Source: an uncultured Oscillospiraceae bacterium (GTDB taxonomy: Bacteria > Bacillota > Clostridia > Oscillospirales > Ruminococcaceae). From it: a DNA stretch of 11,383 bases. The notes below the pieces were generated by a model. That model had not been told where the DNA came from and did no database searches. It was given only the letters and a program-made list of their open reading frames with translations. Where the stretch lies: assembly GCA_934463345.1 (NCBI GenBank), contig CAKSJL010000054.1, forward strand, positions 1-11,383, given 5' to 3'. Made by a program: the position numbers and the translations under genes. Below, piece after piece: positions 1 through 6,225 of the stretch (position 1 is the first letter of the stretch; each line of letters starts with the position of its first letter).

Positions 1-317
1 ATCTTGATGTTTATCTGAATGTTGTAGGCGGATTCAGAATAGATGAAACTGCCGGAGATCTTGCAGTTGCAATGTGCCTTTATTCGGGAACACTTGATAA
101 GGCACTTCCTGAATCGCTTATAGCGTTCGGGGAAGTAGGTCTGGGCGGAGAGGTCAGAGCAGTTTCAAATGCGGAATTAAGAATCAGGGAAGCCGAAAGA
201 ATGGGTTTTGAAACCTGTATTCTTCCAAAGCAGTCGCTTATGTTGATAAACCAGAATGAACATAGTATAAGGCTTATAGGTGTTTCTGATATAAGCGAGG
301 CATTCAGAATGGTTTAA
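1..317 (+). CDS. radA: RadA/Sms DNA repair protein, C-terminal part (5' end outside window)
   Basis: The frame is open from base 3 and ends at the TAA at 315-317, so only about the last 104 residues are present. They read as the C-terminal Lon-like domain of RadA/Sms: the stretch LNVVGGFRIDETAGDLAVAM, then AFGEVGLGGEVRAVSN, then RIREAERMGF, matches the family pattern closely. RadA is known as a RecA-like ATPase that helps branch migration and processing of recombination intermediates; the Lon-like domain is thought to be a structural scaffold for the hexamer, not an active protease. The zinc finger, Walker A and KNRFG motifs that would prove the assignment lie upstream of the window. The next gene starts 65 bases later on the same strand, so co-transcription is possible. 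Confidence is high for the family because the visible part is well conserved and the protein ends at a normal place. Confidence 0.93.
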   Translation, partial: LDVYLNVVGGFRIDETAGDLAVAMCLYSGTLDKALPESLIAFGEVGLGGEVRAVSNAELRIREAERMGFETCILPKQSLMLINQNEHSIRLIGVSDISEAFRMV

Positions 318-355
318 GGCAACACCGCACAAAATCTGCCTGTCGGATTTGCCTT
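316..355 (+). repeat. Inverted repeat after radA, weak terminator or short palindromic element
   Basis: AAGGCAA (316-322) and TTGCCTT (349-355) form a 7-bp stem starting at the radA stop codon. Inside it, AAATCTG (332-338) can pair with CGGATTT (344-350, one G-U pair) as an alternative hairpin with a 5-base loop. A short T run follows at 362-366. It may be a weak intrinsic terminator, or the remnant of a dispersed palindromic element. The long loop of the outer stem and the competing pairings make terminator function doubtful. Confidence 0.4.
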
Positions 356-382
356 AATAAATTTTTCCCACAGGAGAAGGAT

Positions 383-1000
383 ATGTGTAAAAATGATGTT
401 AAAATAAGGATTGCGTCTGTTGATGATGCAGAGGAAATTCTGAAAATATATTCACCATATATTGAAAAAACAGCAGTAACGTTTGAATACGAAATTCCTG
501 ATATTTCTGAATTCAGAGAGAGAATAAAAAATACCTTAAAGAGGTATCCTTATCTCATAGCAGAAGCCGATGGAAGGATAGCAGGTTATGCGTATACAGG
601 AGCTTTTCATCCGAGAGCTGCTTATGGCTGGGCGGCGGAGGTTTCAGTATACCTTGATGAAAATAAAAGAGGAATGGGAATCGGGCGAAAACTTTATAAT
701 GCGCTGGAACATATTTCTAAAATGCATAATATTCTGAACCTTAATGCCTGCATTGCAAGTCCCATATCGCCGGACGAACATCTTACAACGGCAAGTATAA
801 AATTTCACGAAAAGATGAGTTATAAAATGGTAGGAAAGTTTCATAAATGCGGTTATAAGTTTAATACATGGTATGATATGGTGTGGATGGAAAAGCTGAT
901 TGGAGGGCATTGTGAAAATCCTGATCCTGTAATACCATTTCCGCAGCTGTCAGAACAGTGCAGTATATATCTGGAGTCTATTCAGTCTGATAGGGGATGA
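383..1000 (+). CDS. GNAT N-acetyltransferase, phosphinothricin acetyltransferase-like
   Basis: A 205-residue protein of the GNAT superfamily. It opens with the typical strand IRIASVDDAEEILKIYSPYI (residues 8-27), has the acceptor-side segment EYEIPDISEFRERI, and carries the acetyl-CoA pyrophosphate-binding loop KRGMGIGRKLY at 95-105 (R96-x-x-G99-x-G101). The FHPRAAYGWAAEVSVYLD block (75-92) and the late YKMVGKFHKCGYKFNTWYDMVWMEK block (147-171) are those of the PAT/YncA-type subfamily, which acetylates amino groups of phosphinothricin, methionine sulfone or similar small molecules. The real substrate cannot be read from sequence. AGGAG at 372-376 lies 6 bases before the ATG and supports this start. 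About 30 residues beyond the catalytic fold, starting IGGHCENPDPVIPFPQL, are a tail that I believe is common in clostridial members. The stop codon overlaps an ATG at 997 (ATGA), so it is likely translationally coupled or at least co-transcribed with ylmC. Confidence 0.85.
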   Translation: MCKNDVKIRIASVDDAEEILKIYSPYIEKTAVTFEYEIPDISEFRERIKNTLKRYPYLIAEADGRIAGYAYTGAFHPRAAYGWAAEVSVYLDENKRGMGIGRKLYNALEHISKMHNILNLNACIASPISPDEHLTTASIKFHEKMSYKMVGKFHKCGYKFNTWYDMVWMEKLIGGHCENPDPVIPFPQLSEQCSIYLESIQSDRG

Positions 1001-1008
1001 TAAGTTTG
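992..1008 (+). promoter_or_regulatory. Shine-Dalgarno AGGGG that favours a TTG start for ylmC
   Basis: AGGGG at 992-996 touches the ATG at 997 with no spacer, which is poor for initiation there. It sits 9 bases upstream of the in-frame TTG at 1006-1008, a normal spacing. The protein from TTG begins MICSLSELRSKEVVNV, which fits the usual short N-terminus of the YlmC family better than the form with three extra residues. Confidence 0.6.
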
Positions 1009-1302
1009 ATATGCAGCTTGTCGGAACTGCGCAGCAAAGAGGTAGTCAATGTTGAAAACGGCGATAAACTCGGATTCATTGATGATGTCGAGTTTGATGT
1101 TGCTGCTGGAAAAATTGCTGCGTTTGTAATTTTCGGAAGAAAAAGATTTTATGGTATTTTCGGAAAAGACAAGGATATTATCATAACCTGTGAACAGATA
1201 AAGCTTATTGGCAGCGATACGGTTCTTGTGACGCTTAGGAGCAGCGATTGTGCAAATAAGACAAAAGCTAAGAAATTTGTATTTGAAAATTTGTTGCACT
1301 AA
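1006..1302 (+). CDS. ylmC: YlmC/YmxH family PRC-barrel protein
   Basis: A 98-residue protein from the TTG start (101 residues if the ATG at 997 is used). It is one small PRC-barrel-like domain: SLSELRSKEVVNVENGDKLG, then IDDVEFDVAAGKIAAFVIFG, then RKRFYGIFGKDKDIII and IKLIGSDTVLV. This succession is characteristic of YlmC/YmxH, a family of spore-forming and related Firmicutes that databases label as a sporulation protein; its biochemical role is not established. There is no signal peptide or membrane segment, so it should act in the cytoplasm. It starts at the end of the acetyltransferase gene, and a strong promoter for rpsB begins only 15 bases after its stop, so it is the last gene of the radA-side unit. 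I see no clear terminator after it. The C-terminus is short and basic (ANKTKAKKF). Confidence 0.85.
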   Translation: MICSLSELRSKEVVNVENGDKLGFIDDVEFDVAAGKIAAFVIFGRKRFYGIFGKDKDIIITCEQIKLIGSDTVLVTLRSSDCANKTKAKKFVFENLLH

Positions 1303-1317
1303 ACAAAGGGATAACTC

Positions 1318-1346
1318 TTGAAAAAAAGCTCGGAATATGTTATAAT
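1318..1346 (+). promoter_or_regulatory. Housekeeping-type promoter for rpsB-tsf
   Basis: TTGAAA (1318-1323) and a perfect TATAAT (1341-1346) are separated by exactly 17 bases, with an extended -10 TGT at 1338-1340. Transcription should begin near 1353, giving a leader of about 100 bases before rpsB. It is one of the two strongest promoter matches in the window, which suits a ribosomal protein gene. Confidence 0.88.
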
Positions 1347-1369
1347 ATTACGGTAATTCGCACGCTTAT

Positions 1370-1442
1370 ACTTTTAGCGGCAGGTCCCTTAAAAAAAGGG
1401 TGCCGCTGAGCTAAGTTTGGCGGAGGAAAATAAAAACCAAAC
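1370..1442 (+). promoter_or_regulatory. Structured 5' leader of rpsB, candidate autoregulatory RNA
   Basis: The leader contains a strong bulged hairpin: AGCGGCA (1376-1382) pairs with TGCCGCT (1401-1407), a 3-base bulge GGT follows on the 5' side, then CCCTT (1386-1390) pairs with AAGGG (1396-1400) around an A5 loop. An outer helix ACTT (1370-1373)/AAGT (1413-1416) can close it, leaving an internal loop TT/GAGCT. Next to it, GTTTGG (1415-1420) can pair with CCAAAC (1437-1442), placing a decoy GGAGG (1422-1426) in the loop and ending just before the true AGGAGG (1443-1448). There is no U tract, so it is not a terminator. Many ribosomal protein operons are controlled by the protein binding its own leader, and S2-dependent control of rpsB is known in other bacteria. 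That this leader works so is an inference. Confidence 0.6.
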
Positions 1443-1455
1443 AGGAGGAACTACC

Positions 1456-2196
1456 ATGGCAGTAGTATCAATGAAACAGCTTCTTGAAGCAGGTGTTCAT
1501 TTCGGACATCAGACAAGAAGATGGAACCCGAAAATGGCTCAGTACATTTTCACAGAAAGAAATGGAATCTATATCATCGACCTTCAGAAGACTGTAAAGA
1601 AGCTTGAAGAAGCTTATATGTTCATTCGTGACCTTTCAGCAGAAGGCGGAGAAGTACTTTTCGTAGGTACAAAGAAGCAGGCTGGCGATTCAGTTAAGGA
1701 AGAAGCTCTCAGAGCAGGCGCACACTATGTAAATGCTCGTTGGCTCGGCGGCATGCTTACAAACTTCAATACAATCCAGACAAGAATCAAGAGACTTGAA
1801 CAGCTTCACACAATGGCTGAGGATGGCACATTCGACCTTCTCCCGAAGAAAGAAGTTGTAAAGCTTAACCTTGAGATTGAAAAGCTTGAAAAGTTCATGG
1901 GCGGTATCAAGAACATGAATAAGCTTCCAGGCGCACTTTTCATTGTTGACCCAAGAAAAGAAAAGATTGCTGTTGCAGAAGCAAAGAAGCTTCACATTCC
2001 GATCGTTGCTATTGTAGATACAAACTGCGATCCTGATGAAGTTGACTATGTAATCCCTGGTAATGACGACGCTATCAGAGCTGTAAAGCTCATTGCAGGA
2101 GCAGTTGCAAATGCAATCATTGAAGGCAGACAGGGCGAGGATACAACAGAAGCTGCGGCTGCTGAGGAAGCAAAGGCAGAAGAAGCTGCTGAATAA
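1456..2196 (+). CDS. rpsB: 30S ribosomal protein S2
   Basis: A 246-residue ribosomal protein S2, the small-subunit protein that sits at the back of the 30S head-body junction and is needed for S1 or mRNA binding in many bacteria. The whole family signature is visible: [20 protein letters not shown] near the N-terminus, [44 protein letters not shown], and the C-terminal [20 protein letters not shown] followed by AIRAVKLI. The start at 1456 is set by AGGAGG at 1443-1448 with 7 bases of spacing; the frame runs open 13 codons further upstream to a TTG at 1417, but that part is leader RNA. The C-terminal tail after residue 228 is Ala/Glu-rich and variable, as is normal. Codon use leans to AAG for lysine and ATC for isoleucine, unlike the AAA/ATA-rich neighbours, as expected for a highly expressed gene. 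It forms an operon with tsf. Confidence 0.98.
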   Translation: MAVVSMKQLLEAGVHFGHQTRRWNPKMAQYIFTERNGIYIIDLQKTVKKLEEAYMFIRDLSAEGGEVLFVGTKKQAGDSVKEEALRAGAHYVNARWLGGMLTNFNTIQTRIKRLEQLHTMAEDGTFDLLPKKEVVKLNLEIEKLEKFMGGIKNMNKLPGALFIVDPRKEKIAVAEAKKLHIPIVAIVDTNCDPDEVDYVIPGNDDAIRAVKLIAGAVANAIIEGRQGEDTTEAAAAEEAKAEEAAE

Positions 2197-2208
2197 TTCA
2201 AAAATTAC

Positions 2209-2234
2209 AAAGCCCGAATTAATATTCGGGCTTT
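2209..2234 (+). terminator. Hairpin between rpsB and tsf, likely partial terminator
   Basis: AAAGCCCGAAT (2209-2219) pairs perfectly with ATTCGGGCTTT (2224-2234) around a TAAT loop, an 11-bp stem. The U tract is only the three T's at the end of the stem, followed by ACTG, so termination should be incomplete. tsf has no evident promoter of its own and begins 29 bases later. The hairpin probably lowers tsf expression relative to rpsB, or protects the 3' end of rpsB mRNA. Confidence 0.6.
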
Positions 2235-2262
2235 ACTGAAATAAAGTTACGGAGGAAATATT

Positions 2263-3186
2263 ATGGCTAATATTACAGCTAAGGACGTTGCTGAGCTGCG
2301 TAAGCAGACAGGCGTTGGTATGATGGATTGCAAAAAGGCTCTTGTTGAGGCTGACGGTGACTTTGAGAAGGCTACTGTTATCCTCAGAGAAAAGGGACTT
2401 GCAACACAGGCTAAAAAATCAGGCAGAGTTGCTGCTGAAGGTATTGTTATGTCGCTTACAAACCCTGAACATACTGTTGGTGCAGTAGTTGAGGTTAATA
2501 TTGAAACTGACTTTGCTGCTAACAACGAGGATTTCAAGAAGTTTGTTACAGACGTAGCACAGACAATTATCGATACAAATCCTGCTGATATTGACGCTCT
2601 TAACGCAACACAGATTGTCGGCGGATCAACAACAGTTGCTGAAGCGCTTCAGGAACTCTTCCTTAAGATTCGTGAGAACATGCACATCAGAAGATTCAAG
2701 AGACTTGAGGGTGTTCTTGTTCCTTACGTTCACGGCGGCGGCAAGATTGGCGTTATGGTTAATATGGAAACTCCAGCCGGTGCAACAGACGCTGTTTTAG
2801 CATGTGGAAAAGACTGTGCACTTCAGGTTGCTGCATTAAAGGCTCCTTATCTCAAGAGAGAAGATGTACCAGCTGATGTTATTGAATCTGAAAAGAACAT
2901 TATGCTCGCTCAGATAAATGAAGATCCTAAGATGGCTAATAAGCCGGAACAGGTTAAGGCTAAGATTGTTGAGGGTAAGGTTGGCAAGTATTATTCTGAA
3001 AACTGTCTGCTTGATCAGGAATTTGTTAAGGATGGCAATTTTACAGTTCAGAAATATGTTGACCACTGCGCTAAGGAAGCCGGAACTACAATCAAGCTTG
3101 TTGATTATGTATGCTTTGAAAGAGGCGAAGGTGTTGAAAAGAAAGAGGACAACTTTGCTGATGAAGTTGCAAGCATGATTAAGTAA
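2263..3186 (+). CDS. tsf: Translation elongation factor Ts
   Basis: A 307-residue EF-Ts, the guanine nucleotide exchange factor that releases GDP from EF-Tu in the cytoplasm. The N-terminal UBA-like module with TGVGMMDCKKAL (residues 16-27) and the second signature VEVNIETDFAANNEDF are both present, followed by the two subdomains of the core and a coiled-coil region. GGAGG at 2251-2255 is 7 bases before the ATG. The rpsB-tsf order is the near-universal bacterial arrangement. Length is normal for the family (about 280-310 residues in Firmicutes), and the frame is intact. Regulation probably comes from the rpsB promoter and leader plus the hairpin at 2209-2234. A strong terminator lies 25 bases after the stop. 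Confidence 0.98.
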   Translation: MANITAKDVAELRKQTGVGMMDCKKALVEADGDFEKATVILREKGLATQAKKSGRVAAEGIVMSLTNPEHTVGAVVEVNIETDFAANNEDFKKFVTDVAQTIIDTNPADIDALNATQIVGGSTTVAEALQELFLKIRENMHIRRFKRLEGVLVPYVHGGGKIGVMVNMETPAGATDAVLACGKDCALQVAALKAPYLKREDVPADVIESEKNIMLAQINEDPKMANKPEQVKAKIVEGKVGKYYSENCLLDQEFVKDGNFTVQKYVDHCAKEAGTTIKLVDYVCFERGEGVEKKEDNFADEVASMIK

Positions 3187-3210
3187 TCAGTTCGCAATTA
3201 ATATAAAAAT

Positions 3211-3254
3211 AAATCTCCGGAAAGTCTTTAACTCAGACATTTCGGAGATTTTTT
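3211..3254 (+). terminator. Intrinsic terminator of the rpsB-tsf operon
   Basis: AAATCTCCGGAAAGTC (3211-3226) pairs with GACATTTCGGAGATTT (3236-3251), with one G-U pair and one A-A mismatch, around a 9-base loop. It ends in six T's (3249-3254). The shape is a textbook Rho-independent terminator. Confidence 0.9.
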
Positions 3255-3269
3255 CAAAAGGAATAATGA

Positions 3270-4757
3270 ATGGAAATTTTAATTTTAATAAGCTGTTGCC
3301 TGATAATACTTTTGCTTGCAGTCGTGCTAATCAGAATGAATTCTGGAAAAAATAACAGAGATCTTACAGAACTTAAAAATAAGCTGGAGCTTTTGCAGCA
3401 GAACGATTCCAACCAATACAAACTGCTTATGGATCAGCTGGCAAGACAGAATGAAACTATAGTGAAGCAAATTTCTGTACTGGGCGACAGTCTGAGAGAT
3501 GCACAGGAAAAACAGCAGTCACACACCTCCGGACTTCTTTCCAAAATTCAGCTTGAAATGAACGGACTTCGCAAGGAAAATCAGGAAAGTCTTGACAGAA
3601 TCAATAGTATCATAACTGAGAAGATGCAGAGAACCCTTGATGACAAACTGAACAAAGCGTTTGAAACAGTTGTCAAAAACATGTCTGAACTTGGAAAAAA
3701 TCTTAATGAAGGGCAGGAAAAGCAACAAAATGTAATTGCTGAAAGGCTTATAAAGCTTGAAGGGGATTTTGATAAAATCAGACTGGAAATTCTTTCAGCA
3801 CTTGATAGTATTCGTAAATCCAATACTGAAAATATGGAAAATCTGAGAAAAAACAATCAGGAAAGCCTTGATAAAATAAATAATACTGTTAATGAGAAGC
3901 TCCAGAAAACGCTTGATGATAAGATTTCAAAATCCTTTGAAGCTGTAAATAAGCGGCTGACTGAGGTCTATGAGGGACTTGGCGAGATGAAAAATGTCGC
4001 TTCTGGCGTTTCAGACCTGAAAAATGTTCTTTCAAATGTCAAGACAAGGGGAATTATGGGCGAGATACAGCTTGGTGCAATACTTAATGAAATACTTGCA
4101 CCGGAGCAGTACGGTGAACAGATTTCTGTCAAGCCAAACAGCTCGGAAAAAGTTGATTTTGCAGTTAGGCTTCCAGGACAGGAGGAGGGTGAATGCGTTT
4201 ACCTTCCAATAGATTCAAAATTTCCTGGTGATACATATTCAAATCTGCTTGCTGCGTATGATACAGGTGATCCGAATGAAATGAAAGTGAAACGGTCAGC
4301 GCTTGAATCTGAAATAAAGAAATGTGCCAAAAGCATTCATGATAAGTATATTGTTCCGCCATATACGACGGATTTTGCAATAATGTTCCTTCCGTTTGAG
4401 GGACTGTATGCAGAAGTTGTTAACATGGGTCTTGTTGAGCTTCTGCAAAGGAACTATAAGGTTAATATTGCCGGACCTTCAACGATGGCTGCAATGCTTA
4501 ACAGTCTACAGATGGGATTCAGAACACTGGCGATTCAGAAGAAAAGCGGAGAAGTCTGGAAGATTCTTGAGGCTGCCAAAAAGGAGTTTGGCACGTTTGA
4601 AACTGTTCTTGCTAATACAAGGAATCGTTTAAGACAGGCTGATGAGGAACTGGATAAGCTGATAGGAACCCGTACAAGAGCAATAAACAGGAAGCTTCAG
4701 ACAGTTTCAACGCTTGAATCTGCTGAGGAATCAGCAAAAGTACTGGAAATAGAATGA
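3270..4757 (+). CDS. rmuC: RmuC family DNA recombination protein with duplicated coiled-coil segment
   Basis: A 495-residue RmuC homologue. Residues 3-21 form one N-terminal hydrophobic membrane segment, residues about 30-245 are coiled coil, and residues about 250-475 are the RmuC nuclease-fold domain. Key family blocks are LKNVLSNVKTRGIMGEIQLG (250-269), VDFAVRLPG, YLPIDSKFPGDTY (311-323), DFAIMFLPFEGLYAEVV (368-384) and AGPSTMAAMLNSLQMGFRT (401-419). RmuC is known to limit recombination at inverted repeats and other DNA rearrangements in E. coli; its catalytic activity is inferred from the fold. The coiled coil holds two related segments, residues 99-149 and 191-242; the second has the canonical form just before the catalytic domain, so the first looks like a duplication. 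AAAGGA at 3257-3262 precedes the ATG by 7 bases. The gene starts 15 bases after the tsf terminator and I see no promoter for it, so it may depend on readthrough or on a weak promoter inside or near tsf. Confidence 0.93.
   Translation: MEILILISCCLIILLLAVVLIRMNSGKNNRDLTELKNKLELLQQNDSNQYKLLMDQLARQNETIVKQISVLGDSLRDAQEKQQSHTSGLLSKIQLEMNGLRKENQESLDRINSIITEKMQRTLDDKLNKAFETVVKNMSELGKNLNEGQEKQQNVIAERLIKLEGDFDKIRLEILSALDSIRKSNTENMENLRKNNQESLDKINNTVNEKLQKTLDDKISKSFEAVNKRLTEVYEGLGEMKNVASGVSDLKNVLSNVKTRGIMGEIQLGAILNEILAPEQYGEQISVKPNSSEKVDFAVRLPGQEEGECVYLPIDSKFPGDTYSNLLAAYDTGDPNEMKVKRSALESEIKKCAKSIHDKYIVPPYTTDFAIMFLPFEGLYAEVVNMGLVELLQRNYKVNIAGPSTMAAMLNSLQMGFRTLAIQKKSGEVWKILEAAKKEFGTFETVLANTRNRLRQADEELDKLIGTRTRAINRKLQTVSTLESAEESAKVLEIE
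3564..3995 (+). repeat. Internal duplication in the rmuC coiled-coil region
   Basis: Two copies lie at 3564-3716 (residues 99-149) and 3840-3995 (residues 191-242). Over the first 34 residues of each, 22 are identical by eye, including LRK-x-NQESLD, TLDDK and K-x-FE. The DNA is also similar, for example both copies contain AATCAGGAAAG followed by the CTTGA of the leucine codon. The copies are 92 codons apart and in frame. Confidence 0.75.
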
Positions 4758-4794
4758 TTTTTATAAAAAAATATGCTTTGGACATGAATTTTTG

Positions 4795-4823
4795 TTGCAA
4801 TATTTTCAAAAAAGTGTTATAAT
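4795..4823 (+). promoter_or_regulatory. Housekeeping-type promoter for the Nudix-nth-secA gene group
   Basis: TTGCAA (4795-4800) and TATAAT (4818-4823) are 17 bases apart, with an extended -10 TGT at 4815-4817. The start of transcription should be near 4830, only about 23 bases before the Nudix start codon. It is the only strong promoter I see before the four following + strand genes. Confidence 0.82.
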
Positions 4824-4839
4824 ACTAATGATACTTTAT

Positions 4840-4855
4840 GGGAGCGATTAATATG
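4840..4855 (+). promoter_or_regulatory. Shine-Dalgarno that decides the Nudix start
   Basis: GGGAG at 4840-4844 overlaps the in-frame ATG at 4838-4840 and is ideally placed for the ATG at 4853-4855 (8-base spacing). The upstream ATG would begin only about 8 bases into the predicted transcript and has no ribosome binding site of its own. Confidence 0.7.
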
Positions 4856-5593
4856 AGCAATTTGAAAATTGACAGGTTTAGTTCTGATTATGGGAAAATA
4901 ATTGAATTTATACCTGAAAGACTTAAAGGCTCTGCACATCCTGATTTTCCGGATACGGTTTATGGATGTGATTACGGCTATGCATTGGGATCTGTCGGCG
5001 GCGACGGAGAATTTCAGGATGTTTATGCAGTTGAACATGATTCTGATACTCTTGAGATTATTGCGGTCATTGAGAGAAAGGATGACAACGAAACCAAATG
5101 GGTTGGTGTTGCTCCTGGAACAGTTATGTTTGAACCTGATATAAGAAAACAGACCGAATTCTGCGAAAAACACTTCAATTCGGTTTACCATTGCCTATAT
5201 GAAAAGACATGTGGTTCCGTCCTCTTTAAGAGAGAAAATGGAGTGAAAAAGTATCTGCTGATAAAAAATGAAAGTGGTCATATCGGCTTTCCAAAAGGAC
5301 ATGTTGAATATGGAGAGAGCGAGGAACAAACTGCTGAAAGGGAAGTATTCGAGGAAACTGGCATTAAAATAAGCATTAAACCGGAAACAAGGCAGGAATA
5401 TACTTACACCACTATGAAAAAGGCAATTAAGAAATGCGTGTATTTCTGCAACGAGTTTAAAAGCGATAAAATTGTGATTCAGCAGGAAGAAATTTCTCAG
5501 TACTGGCTTGTAACGTTTGATTCCGCTATGGAGCTTCTAAACTATCCGCAGGACAGAGCGATTCTTGAAAAGGCAGACAGGATGTATGACTAA
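4853..5593 (+). CDS. Fusion of pyrophosphatase-like domain and Nudix hydrolase domain
   Basis: A 246-residue protein with two domains. Residues about 20-115 resemble the short inorganic-pyrophosphatase-like family: RLKGSAHPDFPD (23-34), CDYGYALGSVGGDGEFQDVY (39-58, with the metal-type acidic residues D51, E53 and D56) and IERKDDNETKWVGVAP (73-88). Residues about 118-243 are a Nudix domain with a perfect box: G149, E155, R163-E164, E167-E168 and G170 fit G-x5-E-x7-REU-x-EE-x-GU. The Nudix part looks closest to Ap4A-hydrolase-type members (GSVLFKR, then GFPKGHVEYGE). The Nudix domain should hydrolyse a nucleoside diphosphate linked to another group; the substrate is unknown. The pyrophosphatase part lacks the usual N-terminal E-x8-K-x-E motif, so whether it cleaves PPi is open. 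GGGAG at 4840-4844 lies 8 bases before ATG 4853 and favours it over the ATG at 4838, which overlaps that site. The stop overlaps nth. Confidence 0.85.
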   Translation: MSNLKIDRFSSDYGKIIEFIPERLKGSAHPDFPDTVYGCDYGYALGSVGGDGEFQDVYAVEHDSDTLEIIAVIERKDDNETKWVGVAPGTVMFEPDIRKQTEFCEKHFNSVYHCLYEKTCGSVLFKRENGVKKYLLIKNESGHIGFPKGHVEYGESEEQTAEREVFEETGIKISIKPETRQEYTYTTMKKAIKKCVYFCNEFKSDKIVIQQEEISQYWLVTFDSAMELLNYPQDRAILEKADRMYD

Positions 5594-6221
5594 AAAAGAA
5601 AAAGCGCTTATGACGTGTGAGGCTCTTGAAAAGCTTTACCCGGATGCAGTGTGTTCGCTTGATTATAAAAAGCCCTATGAGCTTATGATCGCTGCAAGGC
5701 TGTCTGCGCAGTGTACAGACGCAAGGGTAAATGTGGTCACAAAGGAGCTTTTTAAAAAGTATCCGACGCTTGAGGCATTTGCGGAGGCAGATCTGAACGA
5801 GCTTGAAGAAGTGATAAGACCATGCGGATTTTTCAGAACCAAGGCCAAAAGCATAAAAGAAATGGCTGGTCAGCTTATTAAAAATTTCGGAGGACAGGTT
5901 CCTGATAACATGAATGATTTGCTTACGATTTCTGGTATAGGCAGAAAGACAGCTAATCTGATGATGGGAGATGTCTGGGGAAAGCCTGCAATTGTAACTG
6001 ATACGCATTTTATTAGAATAACCGGCAGAATCGGGCTTACAAGCAACGATGAACCTAAAAAGGTTGAATCTGATCTTGTTAAACTGATACCGCCGGAAAT
6101 ATCATCAGATTTTTGTCACAGAGTGGTTCAGTTTGGACGTGACGTATGTCGTGCAAGAAAACCACTTTGTGATGAGTGTGCATGCAGAAGCTTCTGCAAA
6201 TATTTTGAAAAAAGGAAATAA
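5586..6221 (+). CDS. nth: Endonuclease III, base-excision repair DNA glycosylase/AP lyase
   Basis: A 211-residue endonuclease III, which removes oxidised pyrimidines from DNA and nicks the abasic site. Visible hallmarks are the LSAQCTDARVN helix (39-49), the helix-hairpin-helix LLTISGIGRKTANLMMGD (112-129) with catalytic lysine K121, the catalytic aspartate D139 in VTDTHFIRI, and the iron-sulfur ligands C188-x6-C195-x2-C198-x5-C204 for a [4Fe-4S] cluster. An extra cysteine (C200) lies inside the cluster loop. Length and order match E. coli Nth. The start at ATG 5586 overlaps the end of the Nudix gene by 8 bases; an in-frame TTG at 5565 is possible but lacks a good ribosome binding site. Pairing with a Nudix gene suggests a common interest in oxidised or damaged nucleotides, but that is an inference. 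Confidence 0.96.
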   Translation: MTKKEKALMTCEALEKLYPDAVCSLDYKKPYELMIAARLSAQCTDARVNVVTKELFKKYPTLEAFAEADLNELEEVIRPCGFFRTKAKSIKEMAGQLIKNFGGQVPDNMNDLLTISGIGRKTANLMMGDVWGKPAIVTDTHFIRITGRIGLTSNDEPKKVESDLVKLIPPEISSDFCHRVVQFGRDVCRARKPLCDECACRSFCKYFEKRK

Positions 6222-6225
6222 AAAT

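Noticed and set aside
982..1299. 105-codon open frame on the - strand opposite ylmC
   Set aside because: It mirrors the conserved ylmC coding frame and its product has no family features.
1376..1407. GC-rich hairpin upstream of rpsB as an intrinsic terminator
   Set aside because: No T tract follows the stem, and it lies inside the leader of a highly expressed gene, so a regulatory leader structure is more likely.
1417..1455. Thirteen-codon N-terminal extension of S2 from TTG 1417
   Set aside because: The ATG at 1456 has an ideal AGGAGG and yields the normal S2 N-terminus; the extension overlaps leader stems and has no family match.
6133..6225. Longer start for the exported protein at 6133
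   Set aside because: Those codons lie in nth; the ATG at 6226 has AAAGGA at proper distance and begins a typical signal peptide.
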